Shown here: piece by piece, positions 15,602 to 24,294 of the stretch
Layout: each line of letters starts with the position of its first letter
Numbering within the stretch: position 1 is the first letter of the stretch
NCBI RefSeq assembly: GCF_049965695.1
Contig: NZ_JBMFWB010000007.1
Coordinates: 13,319-77,318 of the forward strand
Source: Athalassotoga sp049965695
Lineage (GTDB): Bacteria > Thermotogota > Thermotogae > Mesoaciditogales > Mesoaciditogaceae
Direction of reading: 5' to 3'
Length of the DNA: 64,000 bases
Notes under the pieces: generated by a model
What the model was told of the DNA's origin: nothing
The model's input: only the letters and a program-made list of their open reading frames with translations
The model's database searches: none
Translations under genes and position numbers: made by a program

Positions 15602-16242
15602 TCCACATCACCAAAGTATTTTGAAACCTTCTTTGCCCTTTCAAGATCGGACAAAATAATTACCACATCATCTTTTTGTAAATTGAGATCTTCAGATGCG
15701 ATCTCGAAATTACCTCTTTTTACGGCACAAATTCTGATATCGAATTTGGATTCTACATCTTCCACTTTGAAATTTTTGTCTTTACGCACAACAACTTCAA
15801 AGACAGAAAGATTGTCTCCGATATTTGCGCGCAATTTGGTACCATCGGAAAACAGCATGTTGTACATCTCTTCCACGCCTATCGTTGTAGGGCATACAAA
15901 ATCAACGTTGAAATCCTTGTAAGTCCCAATTTTTGATTGAAGATAAACCCTTGCCATGACCTTTGGAACTTTGTAAATCGTTTTGGCAATTTCGGCTATC
16001 ATGATATTCGTGTTGTCGTCACGTGTTGCCGCAATAACGGCGCCGGACTTTTCAATGCCGGCTTTTTTGAGAATATCTTCGTCAATGCCAACTCCTATGA
16101 TCGTAAGTCCGTTAAAAGCCATTCCGAGTTTGGAAAATGACGTTTTATCTTTATCGATAACGACAACATCATGACCTTCATCTGCGAGTTTTAGGGCCAG
16201 CGATGCTCCGAAATATCCACATCCAACTATTATAACGTACAT
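15598..16242 (-). CDS. trkA: TrkA-type potassium channel regulator (first TrkA)
   Basis: Single-unit RCK regulator of 214 residues. Rossmann motif GCGYFGASLALKLA (about 7-20) and VVIDKD are followed by the TrkA_C part from about residue 135. Two different single-unit TrkA proteins in tandem suggest a hetero-oligomeric gating ring replacing the two halves of a classical double TrkA; this is inference. It is the first gene of the operon. The 27-base gap to the transketolase gene has no room for a full separate promoter, which could lie inside that gene. Confidence 0.92.
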   Translation of the reverse strand: MYVIIVGCGYFGASLALKLADEGHDVVVIDKDKTSFSKLGMAFNGLTIIGVGIDEDILKKAGIEKSGAVIAATRDDNTNIMIAEIAKTIYKVPKVMARVYLQSKIGTYKDFNVDFVCPTTIGVEEMYNMLFSDGTKLRANIGDNLSVFEVVVRKDKNFKVEDVESKFDIRICAVKRGNFEIASEDLNLQKDDVVIILSDLERAKKVSKYFGDVE

Positions 16243-16269
16243 ATGTATCGCCTCATTGGGTTAATTATA

Positions 16270-18498
16270 TCACCTCTTTACGAACCTTTCTATGCCCTTG
16301 AGGATGTATTCGGAAGAAAGATGCGCCTCATCTATGACCTCATCTAACGTACCACCGGTGCGCCAGCGATTGTCCCAGTCCGACGACATGCAATATTGAA
16401 CGTATTTCTTCGTCGCTATCCAGTCATCGACGGCCTTCAAAGATTCATTCGTTATGACCATCGACTCCTCCCAATCTTCCCATGGCAATAATATCTTTTC
16501 TCTGTACTCTTTGGGCTGCATATCGAAGAGTTCTTTTGAAGGGATTGATACGATCTTCAAATTGTATTTTTCATCTAAAATATCAAGAATTTTTAAAAGA
16601 TTATATGTTGTCATGGTGCCCCTTACAAGGATAGTACCATCGCGCTTTCCTGATTTGAAATCTCTTATCAGGTAAGCGCCTTTTGCGGCGTCTAAGTAAG
16701 AAGGGAGTTTCATCTTTTCTCTGTCCGGTATCTCGATTGGAGGCCTTGTCAGATGAATTGCGACGATCGGTACATCTTTCGAAAGCGCTGCACCTAACAA
16801 AACGGGCACCTCATTTGCCTCCCACGGATATACGTTGATTATATGACCTTTTGGAAATAATTGTGTGACAACCGTCGAAAAAATTCCAAAATGGGTTCTC
16901 GAATCGTCTGCCGTCTCGGGACCCGAATGGCCCACAACCCACAAAATTTTACCAAGTTTTATCGGGCAATCTTGTGCCATCTGAGAAAATAACCTGTAAG
17001 GTCCGTATTTCAAATACGCGAAGGCTCCGTACGTGGAGGTTGCCATCCAAAAACCATCGAATTTCTCGTAAGGCTTATCCGACAAATTCACACTCGCAAC
17101 GCCTGCGGAAATGCCGGCATTTGCAAATTCTGTAATCTCTTGAGGCAAAAGCACACCTTCCAAATTCGAATCTCTATCGTACCAGCCATATCCTTTGAAA
17201 TCTCCAAATCCTTCCCCAAATCCTGAGAGATTCGTGGATTCGGTCAGATCGGCAGAGGCCGCCAAAAATAATGGCCTTCCGTATTTTTTCGCACTTACGG
17301 AATTTATCCATGCCCCCCAGGACTTAAGTGCCTGTCTGTTCGCAACCTTAGATCCCGGGTTAAAAAAGATCTCTTTAGGATATGAATTGTAATCGAAAAG
17401 AGATTCATCATCGAAAATTCGCGAGTCCAAAACAAAGGATCTTTTTGAAATTACGGCTCTTTTTTGGATGAGTTCGTCGGTAATCTTCTCAACAAGACCA
17501 TCATTTTTGAGGATCACATCGATGGCCTTTTTCAAATTCGCCCTCGTTTGTTTTACAAATTCATCTCCATCCGGTGCGGGTTTACCGTATCCTTCAAAAT
17601 CAACGTTGTATTTCTTCATGAACTCCTCTCTCGTCCGCCAGAAGATCTCCGAATTTGCCTTGTGAGGGCTCCCATGGGATTTGTTGTCGTAGAGGCCGTA
17701 GCCGTAACCTTTTTTGGTCTTGAACCAGATCGCGTTGGGAAGATCTTTTTGCTTTTGCGCATCAACTTTGTCGAAAGCATCGAAGACCTTTTGCCAGTTA
17801 TGACCCTCCCAGCATCCGGCTACATTCCATCCGTAAGGCTTAAACCAATCATCCGGCGTACCGTGGATGACTTTGCTTACAGGATGATCGTCTATTCCGA
17901 AATCATTCCAGTCTATAAGCCAGTACAAATTGCCGAGCCCCAACCCGTAGGCGGAATTTTTGGATTCGTGAGATGCGCCGGCGCTCAGTGCTCCTTCCCC
18001 TTCGATTAACCATACTTTCGCGTCTAATCCCACATGTTTGAGAGCAAGAGCCTCTCCAACTGAGGCGGGGAGGCCGTGGCCGGCAGGGCCCGTATTGAAT
18101 TTCAAAAATAAAGTCTTTCCCGAAAACTCGGCATGACCCGAAAGACCATCTCTGTGTCTGAATTTCAAGAGATCGTCCAAAAGCACGATCCTGGACGGAT
18201 CTATAAAGAACCTTTCATCTTTTGTTTCTTCGAATCTTTTCTTGAAAGATTCTCCGATCACAGTTAACGCGGCGTAGATCAAAGGGACTGTATGGCCGGC
18301 AGAAAGAATAAACCTGTCCGAGAGGGGATTTTCGGGATGGATAAAATCAAAGTTGGAATAATTCGAAAAGACCATAGACCAAAACGCGTGCATCTTCGAT
18401 CTCGATCCTCCCGGATGACCGCTCTGCCTCAAGTTTAACGTGAAGTCTATCAACTGGCCCGTTACATCCTTTATAATTTCAAGTTCCTCAAAATTCAA
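16270..18498 (-). CDS. Divergent transketolase-like thiamine diphosphate enzyme
   Basis: A 742-residue ThDP enzyme with transketolase layout. The N-terminal domain has HPGGS (28-32), GPAGHGLPASVGEA and the ThDP motif, here GEG (167-169) ending in WND (197-199), instead of the usual GDG and NN. A pyrimidine-binding region (about 390-560) and C-terminal domain follow. Typical transketolases have DDN-x-I-x-IDG where this has DWNDFGIDD, so the substrate may differ. It closes the uronide island and may process the sugar phosphates made there; that assignment is inference. Confidence 0.8.
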   Translation of the reverse strand: MNFEELEIIKDVTGQLIDFTLNLRQSGHPGGSRSKMHAFWSMVFSNYSNFDFIHPENPLSDRFILSAGHTVPLIYAALTVIGESFKKRFEETKDERFFIDPSRIVLLDDLLKFRHRDGLSGHAEFSGKTLFLKFNTGPAGHGLPASVGEALALKHVGLDAKVWLIEGEGALSAGASHESKNSAYGLGLGNLYWLIDWNDFGIDDHPVSKVIHGTPDDWFKPYGWNVAGCWEGHNWQKVFDAFDKVDAQKQKDLPNAIWFKTKKGYGYGLYDNKSHGSPHKANSEIFWRTREEFMKKYNVDFEGYGKPAPDGDEFVKQTRANLKKAIDVILKNDGLVEKITDELIQKRAVISKRSFVLDSRIFDDESLFDYNSYPKEIFFNPGSKVANRQALKSWGAWINSVSAKKYGRPLFLAASADLTESTNLSGFGEGFGDFKGYGWYDRDSNLEGVLLPQEITEFANAGISAGVASVNLSDKPYEKFDGFWMATSTYGAFAYLKYGPYRLFSQMAQDCPIKLGKILWVVGHSGPETADDSRTHFGIFSTVVTQLFPKGHIINVYPWEANEVPVLLGAALSKDVPIVAIHLTRPPIEIPDREKMKLPSYLDAAKGAYLIRDFKSGKRDGTILVRGTMTTYNLLKILDILDEKYNLKIVSIPSKELFDMQPKEYREKILLPWEDWEESMVITNESLKAVDDWIATKKYVQYCMSSDWDNRWRTGGTLDEVIDEAHLSSEYILKGIERFVKR

Positions 18499-18529
18499 TT
18501 CAAATCACCTCGATATCATTTTTTGCGAA

Positions 18530-19828
18530 TTATCCCAGGACGAAGCCCAAAGAAGATATCGTATCGCCAAGACCAACCGTTATTTTTGGAGATGGAACGA
18601 CCTTCGTCGGAAAGAGAATGAAATGAACCCCTTCCTTTTCCCATTCTTTGTAATCGTACTTTTCGGAAATATTCAACATGTATTTGAATCTTTCCAAATT
18701 TATCTCCCCATCCATTGCCCTCTGGGCCGCCGCAAGAGCCGCAAAGGCAAGAGCCTTTTTTTGAGATTCAAGATCGTAATCTCCCTTTAGTGCAAGTAGA
18801 TAAAAACCAAGCGCATGAAAATGTACCCTCGAAAGATTTCCTCTCATGACTTCGGATATTATCTGCGATATCCTTTCAACGTCCAAATTCAAAATATCTT
18901 TCTCATCGTACCCCATATCCCTTGCAACCCATGAAAGTTCGACCTCGTTAAGGCCAAGACTATCGAATCTTGAAAATAATTTCTCCTCCACAGCATTTCT
19001 TACCCTATCCCGCCTTATCGAGGCGAATTCGAGATGAAATTTCATCTCCGAATTTTTTTCTCTCACGGTCTTTACGAATTCCAAAAGTTTATCGATCCTG
19101 TCCTCAACGGTCTCTCCGTTTGGATAAACCTCTTGCATGATGTGAAAGCCCGAGACAAGAAAATGAGAAATTTCTTCCGCACGATCGATGACGTAAGATT
19201 TGAATGGATCTCTTACCTCTAACTTTGAATTGATGGGATTCCATGAGGCTATGAATCTGTTGGATCTCGGACAGGTGTAAACTTTGCCGTTAATCGTCAT
19301 AGATTGACCCTGAGAAAATTCAAAAATCCAGTGTATGGCATCGACTCCCTCTCCGTCATACGCGTTGATGGGATGATCAAGACCATTTTTTCCAACGACA
19401 AAAAGGTTTTTAGAATTTGGAAAAAGATTCGCAATCTCCTTTTTTAAAGGATACACGTAGACTAAAATCTTTTCAAAGGGAAAGGGCACAAGGCCTTTTG
19501 CCATGTTAGCCGATGTCCCGCCCAGCCTTAAAGTACCCGTTCCGAAGGTTTTCATTATCCATTCGTAAACTTCCTTCGAATCGATCATCAACTGAAGAGC
19601 ACTTCCATTGACGAAAGAAAAAATTAGACCTTTCCAAAAATCATCGATACACTTTATCGAATCAGGAAGCGCTGAAAGTTCCTGTGGAATTGTGAGATCT
19701 AAATTGTCAATCTTTTGCGGATCGACCTTCACAAGGCCATCTATGACCGAGTGAAAGCCAAGGGCTATCATCTTTGAATCACGCGCCCTTTTGATTCCCC
19801 AGTCTATAACACCATCGTATATCTTCAT
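18530..19828 (-). CDS. ADP-dependent sugar kinase (ADP-PFK/glucokinase family)
   Basis: Ribokinase-like-fold kinase of the ADP-dependent phosphofructokinase/glucokinase family, which uses ADP and is mainly archaeal. RLGGTSANMAKG (101-112) matches the substrate-binding glycine region, NPINSKLEVRDPF and ASIRRDRVRN fit the family, and the C-terminal GLGDTIS (419-425) carries the catalytic Asp. Sugar specificity cannot be told. Between a transketolase-like gene and an AEC transporter in a uronide island, it probably phosphorylates an island intermediate. The stop-start overlap with the transporter shows an operon. Confidence 0.82.
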   Translation of the reverse strand: MKIYDGVIDWGIKRARDSKMIALGFHSVIDGLVKVDPQKIDNLDLTIPQELSALPDSIKCIDDFWKGLIFSFVNGSALQLMIDSKEVYEWIMKTFGTGTLRLGGTSANMAKGLVPFPFEKILVYVYPLKKEIANLFPNSKNLFVVGKNGLDHPINAYDGEGVDAIHWIFEFSQGQSMTINGKVYTCPRSNRFIASWNPINSKLEVRDPFKSYVIDRAEEISHFLVSGFHIMQEVYPNGETVEDRIDKLLEFVKTVREKNSEMKFHLEFASIRRDRVRNAVEEKLFSRFDSLGLNEVELSWVARDMGYDEKDILNLDVERISQIISEVMRGNLSRVHFHALGFYLLALKGDYDLESQKKALAFAALAAAQRAMDGEINLERFKYMLNISEKYDYKEWEKEGVHFILFPTKVVPSPKITVGLGDTISSLGFVLG

Positions 19829-20736
19829 ACAATACCTCCAAAGATCAAAAGAAATATCGAACTTACGATAACGGTCGTCGTTACCGTACCGCCGGCAAGT
19901 TCAGGATCGAGTTTTTTGTCTATCGAGTACAAAAGCGTCAAAAGCGGCGCAGGCATAAGGGCACTCAAGAGCACGACGTTTGCCATCAGCGCATTTGATG
20001 GCTCAAATATCCTTAGCACAAAGTAAAATGTCGCGCCTAACGCGGCACCGATGAGGTATTTCAAAGAAATTGCCTTTGCCATATTTTTGAATTCAACCTT
20101 TAACCTTTCAAAGTTCAAAAAGATGCCTATCGTCAAAAGAGACAAAAATGCATTTGCCCCGCTGAATATTCCAAGAAATTCAGAAAGTATATCTGGCATA
20201 CTCGATAAAGAAAGGTTCAAAATTATGGCGGCAAATATCGCAAGCAAAGGCGGAAAGGTCGAGACCTTTTTGATAACCTCTTTTGTGCTGAATGCGTCTG
20301 CAGAAAAAAGTATCGCTATCGCATATCCTACCGTGTATATCATAAGGCCATTTCCCATGTCGAATATCGACATGTAAGCAAGGCCTTTCCCTCCCCACAA
20401 TAACTGGGCAAAAGGATACGCAAACAAACCTAAATTTAAACCGTTAAAGGTCAAGATCAAAGATCCTTTTGTACCGCGGGCGGTATTCGATCTTCGAAAG
20501 ATCAAAAAGCCCGCGATCATAAGTGTGAGTGTCGTCAAAATTCCGAAGGCCGTCAACGAGAAAAGCGGAAGGGTAAGTTTTACACTTGTGACAGCCTGAA
20601 TTATGACGGCAGGCAGAGTTATGTATATGACGATCTTCGAAAAGGCCCGCCCTTCTGTCTCATCTAAAAATTTCAGCGATTTAAGCAGATATCCTATTGC
20701 TATTATTGCAAGATAAGCAAGAATTTTGTATATCAC
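19825..20736 (-). CDS. AEC family transporter (auxin efflux carrier-like)
   Basis: A 303-residue inner-membrane protein with about ten hydrophobic segments, of the AEC/MleP family of carboxylate and related carriers. Family-like segments include ITLPAVIIQAVTS, FNGLNLGLFAYPFAQLLWG and a C-terminal TTTVIVSSIFLLI. In this island a role in moving a uronate or other organic acid is plausible but inferred. It overlaps its neighbours by 4 bases on each side. Confidence 0.85.
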   Translation of the reverse strand: MIYKILAYLAIIAIGYLLKSLKFLDETEGRAFSKIVIYITLPAVIIQAVTSVKLTLPLFSLTAFGILTTLTLMIAGFLIFRRSNTARGTKGSLILTFNGLNLGLFAYPFAQLLWGGKGLAYMSIFDMGNGLMIYTVGYAIAILFSADAFSTKEVIKKVSTFPPLLAIFAAIILNLSLSSMPDILSEFLGIFSGANAFLSLLTIGIFLNFERLKVEFKNMAKAISLKYLIGAALGATFYFVLRIFEPSNALMANVVLLSALMPAPLLTLLYSIDKKLDPELAGGTVTTTVIVSSIFLLIFGGIV

Positions 20737-22118
20737 GATCTGTAATGTTTTTTCATCTCAGAATTGAAAGGCAAATTCATTATCTCATCCAAAACATCCT
20801 TTGCCTGTTTCTCAGACTTCGTCCTCGGATCCCTTATTAGAATCTCGTCGAGTACCCGCCTGTCTCCTGTTATAAACGCCTCGAGCGCCATCTCGGCTCT
20901 CATTATCCTCGGCGTAAGATACATCTTCTTTATTCTATCCGTCAAATCAGGATCTATCTTTTCCGGATGAATCCCTTTTTTGTCTACCCTGACCGGTACC
21001 TCAACAACAACATCGTCGGGAATTCCTTTTATCGTACCTTTGTTCAAAATGTTAAGATACAGCCTTGCCTCTTTACCATTTGAAATCGCGTTTATGAATG
21101 GTATTTGTTGCTCGCCGCTTAACTTATCCTTTGGAAATTCTTCGGGCCACGATTGCGTTAACTTAAGGGACGGATCTTTTGAAATGTCTATTATCTTTTC
21201 TCTTATCTGTCTTAACTCTTCATAAAACTTCGGTCTCTCGATCTCGTTGTCTATCCCTCCGAATTTTCCAAACCATCTTTTCTTGGTCTCGAGATTATAA
21301 TGATACTTCCACGTTCCATTCCTTACGGTGTCGCCTATCGGTAAATATCCGTAAAATTCGTACATGTCCATCGCCGCGGGACTCATCTGCATGTCCCACG
21401 GACTCGTCGATTCCCATTTTGGCAATTTTTCTTTTATCCATTCGTCCAAAATGGGATATCCGTCCTTTCCTTTGTATATAAATCTATTCAAGAATATCCC
21501 GTGGTTGACTCCGGCTATCTGCCAGTCTATCTCCTTCTCATCAAGGCCCAAAGTTTTGAAAACCTCATGAACGCCTCCGAATCCATGACAGAATCCTATT
21601 ATCTTTGCTTTTGTCTGCCTCAATACCAATTGTGTTATCTCAAAGACCGGGTTCGCAGTTTGGATAAGGTATGCGTCCGGACATATCCTCTCGACTGCTT
21701 TTGCGATATCCAAATGGAGTTTGAGTTGATTGTAATTCGAAAGCGTGTAATAATCGGAGACCATGTTGAATTCCTGCGAATCTATCCCGCGGTAATATCC
21801 GTGCTTTTGACCGATATCCCTCATCGTCTCGTACTGGACATATCCGTCCTGATGACCTTCTCCACGTGCGAGGGCCGTGTTTATGACAAAGTTCGCACCA
21901 TCGAGGGCCTTCTCTAAATTCGTCGTCTTTTCAAACTTCAAATTCCCGCCTACCTCGGATGTGTATCTTTGAGAAAGACTGTATATGGCATCAAGCCTGC
22001 GCTCATCGATATCCATCAAAGAAATGACCGTTCCGGCTAACTCCTTTGTCTTTGCCAGATCGCCGACTAATTTTAGTGTATACCTTACGCTTCCCGCTCC
22101 TACGAATGTGATCTTCAT
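20733..22118 (-). CDS. Glycoside hydrolase family 4, probable alpha-glucuronidase type (CHG motif)
   Basis: NAD- and metal-dependent GH4 hydrolase acting by a redox-elimination mechanism. GAGSVRYT (7-14) is the NAD-binding loop, and TANP (154-157), CHGF (177-180) and GVNHG (203-207) carry the metal and substrate residues. In GH4 the variant after Cys-His sorts specificity: CHE for alpha-glucosidases or galacturonidases and CHG for alpha-glucuronidases known from Thermotoga. So alpha-glucuronidase is my first choice, matching the beta-glucuronidase next door. Cytoplasmic, 461 residues. Confidence 0.87.
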   Translation of the reverse strand: MKITFVGAGSVRYTLKLVGDLAKTKELAGTVISLMDIDERRLDAIYSLSQRYTSEVGGNLKFEKTTNLEKALDGANFVINTALARGEGHQDGYVQYETMRDIGQKHGYYRGIDSQEFNMVSDYYTLSNYNQLKLHLDIAKAVERICPDAYLIQTANPVFEITQLVLRQTKAKIIGFCHGFGGVHEVFKTLGLDEKEIDWQIAGVNHGIFLNRFIYKGKDGYPILDEWIKEKLPKWESTSPWDMQMSPAAMDMYEFYGYLPIGDTVRNGTWKYHYNLETKKRWFGKFGGIDNEIERPKFYEELRQIREKIIDISKDPSLKLTQSWPEEFPKDKLSGEQQIPFINAISNGKEARLYLNILNKGTIKGIPDDVVVEVPVRVDKKGIHPEKIDPDLTDRIKKMYLTPRIMRAEMALEAFITGDRRVLDEILIRDPRTKSEKQAKDVLDEIMNLPFNSEMKKHYRS

Positions 22119-22122
22119 ACCA

Positions 22123-23826
22123 TTACCTCCTCCATAATCTTTTTAAAGTATGTGCAGCCATCTTGGGATTTCTGTCCCTTGTAAAGACCCCTTTGTAATT
22201 GAAAAGCGGTCTGTGAACATTTTGGGCCGTTTTGAAATCGGCAAAGGCCCAGACATGTATGCCAGTTACAAAATCCTTTTCATTTGCGACTTTAAACAAT
22301 TTCTCGATGTATTCAGACTGGTACTCTTCCGAAAACATCTGCGCCGGATTTGCGTGAAATCCGGATATCGCATCGGCACCGAACTCCGTCAAAATCACGG
22401 GCCTTTTGTAAGTTTTGTAAAGCGAGTCCAGATCGTCCGAGAGCAACTTCTCGGCCTCCTCTATCTTTCCTTGATGGTTGTACCAGCCATAATAGCGATT
22501 CACGCTTATGACGTCGAAATGCTTCATCGCCACATCCGGCCCTCCGGATTTTTCGCAAAATGGCACACAACTTACCATCGTTGTCGGCCTTGTCGGATCG
22601 CACTCTTTGGCCGTCTCGTACAATTTTTTGAAAAATCCGTCCGATTTCTGATGTGCAGAATCAGGCTCATTCGCAACGCTCCACATGATCACAGACGGAT
22701 GGTTTTTGTCCCTGTCGATGAGCCTTTTGATATCCTCCACGCACAAATCAACGGTCTTTTCATTTTCGTAATGGTACTTCTCAAGCCCGACGTGTGGCGC
22801 TTCGTCTATGACAAGAAAGCCAAGTTCGTCCGCCATGTCGAGCCATTCTTCGGAATAAGGATAATGTGAGGTTCTGAAAGAGTTTGCGCCTATCCACCTC
22901 AGAAGATCGTAATCTTTGACGATCAAAGGCTTGAAGGTGCCCTGCCCTTCGACGGGAAATTCTTCATGCTTTCCGAAGCCAAGCAATTTGACGGATTTAC
23001 CGTTTAAAAGTATGTGTTTGTCATCTAACGTAATAGTTCTTATTCCGACCTTCAATTTGTACTCGTCGATAGGATTATTACCGGACGTGATTTTTGCTTT
23101 CAAATCGTAAAGATAAGGATCATCCAATTCCCAAAAACGGGCATTCTTGATCTCGAAATGAAAATTTTCCTTTGCAGATGTTATCTTTTTTGTGTTTGTT
23201 AGATCACCAATCGACACCTCTATATTCTTCCCGATGCACTCATCGGTCATTTCTATTGTGATCTCTGCAAGACCCAACTTTTGGGATGGAACGGATTTAT
23301 CGCATCTGAAGTTAATGTTCAAAACAGAGGCCCTTGACGAAATTTCTACGTATGGCATCCTTATGATTCCGCCGTACGGGAAAAAGTCGAAATTTGCCGG
23401 AGGAAAGTTGCCGGCCCTCTCAAAGCCCGGCATTTGACCGGCTGGCAGATCATCCTTTGACAGTTTATTCTCAACCTCGACGCGGATTTTGTTCGTAGAT
23501 CCGTATTTCAATTTTGGATGGCACTCAAAAGGGAGATATCCAACGTTATTGAATATTGCCAGATCATCGTTTACGTATACCCTGCTTTTTGTATTCACAG
23601 CGCTAAAATAAAATCTAACACGTTTATCCTTCCATTCATACGGTACATCCAAATCGTAGATGTACCCGACCGGTCCTTCTTCAAAGAAAAGATCTTCGTA
23701 TTGATCGTTCCAACTGGCAGAAACCGCTATTGGCCTTTCCTTGCCGTGAGCGCGTATTTTCCACATATTCGAAAGTTCGACTGTCGATCTGCAAAGATTC
23801 ATCTGTGGCCTTAACAATTCAAACAT
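22123..23826 (-). CDS. uidA: Beta-glucuronidase (glycoside hydrolase family 2)
   Basis: Releases glucuronate from beta-glucuronides. The GH2 plan is complete: sugar-binding domain (about 1-165), Ig-like domain to about 265 and TIM barrel to 567. Acid/base Glu387 lies in SVANEPDS and nucleophile Glu481 in ILTEFGADA. The N-x-K motif at 543-545 (NYK in FNYKGVFTRDR) binds the uronate carboxylate in beta-glucuronidases and separates them from beta-galactosidases. No signal peptide, so it acts on imported glucuronides. It starts 4 bases upstream of the GH4 gene. Confidence 0.94.
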   Translation of the reverse strand: MFELLRPQMNLCRSTVELSNMWKIRAHGKERPIAVSASWNDQYEDLFFEEGPVGYIYDLDVPYEWKDKRVRFYFSAVNTKSRVYVNDDLAIFNNVGYLPFECHPKLKYGSTNKIRVEVENKLSKDDLPAGQMPGFERAGNFPPANFDFFPYGGIIRMPYVEISSRASVLNINFRCDKSVPSQKLGLAEITIEMTDECIGKNIEVSIGDLTNTKKITSAKENFHFEIKNARFWELDDPYLYDLKAKITSGNNPIDEYKLKVGIRTITLDDKHILLNGKSVKLLGFGKHEEFPVEGQGTFKPLIVKDYDLLRWIGANSFRTSHYPYSEEWLDMADELGFLVIDEAPHVGLEKYHYENEKTVDLCVEDIKRLIDRDKNHPSVIMWSVANEPDSAHQKSDGFFKKLYETAKECDPTRPTTMVSCVPFCEKSGGPDVAMKHFDVISVNRYYGWYNHQGKIEEAEKLLSDDLDSLYKTYKRPVILTEFGADAISGFHANPAQMFSEEYQSEYIEKLFKVANEKDFVTGIHVWAFADFKTAQNVHRPLFNYKGVFTRDRNPKMAAHTLKRLWRR

Positions 23827-23849
23827 CTCCTTAAAAATTCCCTTTCGGG

Positions 23850-24284
23850 TTATTTCAAATACCTTCCTTCCAGCCTGTTAAATGATCCGTACGCAACTCT
23901 TTCGAATTTCATTGAGTCTATTTTGTAGATGAAGATCTCATTCGTTATGTTTACTTTCGCTCCAAAAAGATGGCCACCGACCAATTTCTTATCCGGGCCC
24001 GCGAGGGCAACGTGGATGTGGGCAAAGGGTTTTCCGTCCTTTCTCGCGATATTTCCCGTCAACGCGACAAGTTCATGGGGCGTGTCTATTTTTATCTTTT
24101 CGTATTGATCCTTTTCCATGTTGAACCATCCTATTTCAAAATCTTTAAGCATGCCCATTCCGGAAAGAATAACGCCGGCATTCATGGAATACTTTTCGAC
24201 GACCGAATACAAAGACTCAAAAAAATCATCGTTTGTGTCAAATCTTACAAAGATCAGATTTTCCTCTTTCATGTCGAATATCAT
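23850..24284 (-). CDS. PPC/DUF296-domain protein
   Basis: A ~144-residue single PPC (DUF296) domain, with VILSGMGMLKDFEIG and the signature FAHIHVALAGPDKKLVGGHL, whose histidines bind metal in solved members. Plant homologs carry AT-hooks; bacterial ones are stand-alone and mostly uncharacterised. Its place between an aldolase fusion and a glucuronidase hints at a catabolic or regulatory role for the uronide island. I choose ATG 24284, five bases after GAGGTGG; a GTG at 24293 is less likely. Confidence 0.82.
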   Translation of the reverse strand: MIFDMKEENLIFVRFDTNDDFFESLYSVVEKYSMNAGVILSGMGMLKDFEIGWFNMEKDQYEKIKIDTPHELVALTGNIARKDGKPFAHIHVALAGPDKKLVGGHLFGAKVNITNEIFIYKIDSMKFERVAYGSFNRLEGRYLK

Positions 24285-24294
24285 TTCAACCACC

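Noticed and set aside
16243..16269. Separate promoter for trkA
   Set aside because: Only 27 bases with TAATTATATCACC lie between the genes; a -10-like TATAAT on the minus strand is possible but a -35 box would fall in the transketolase gene and none convinced me.
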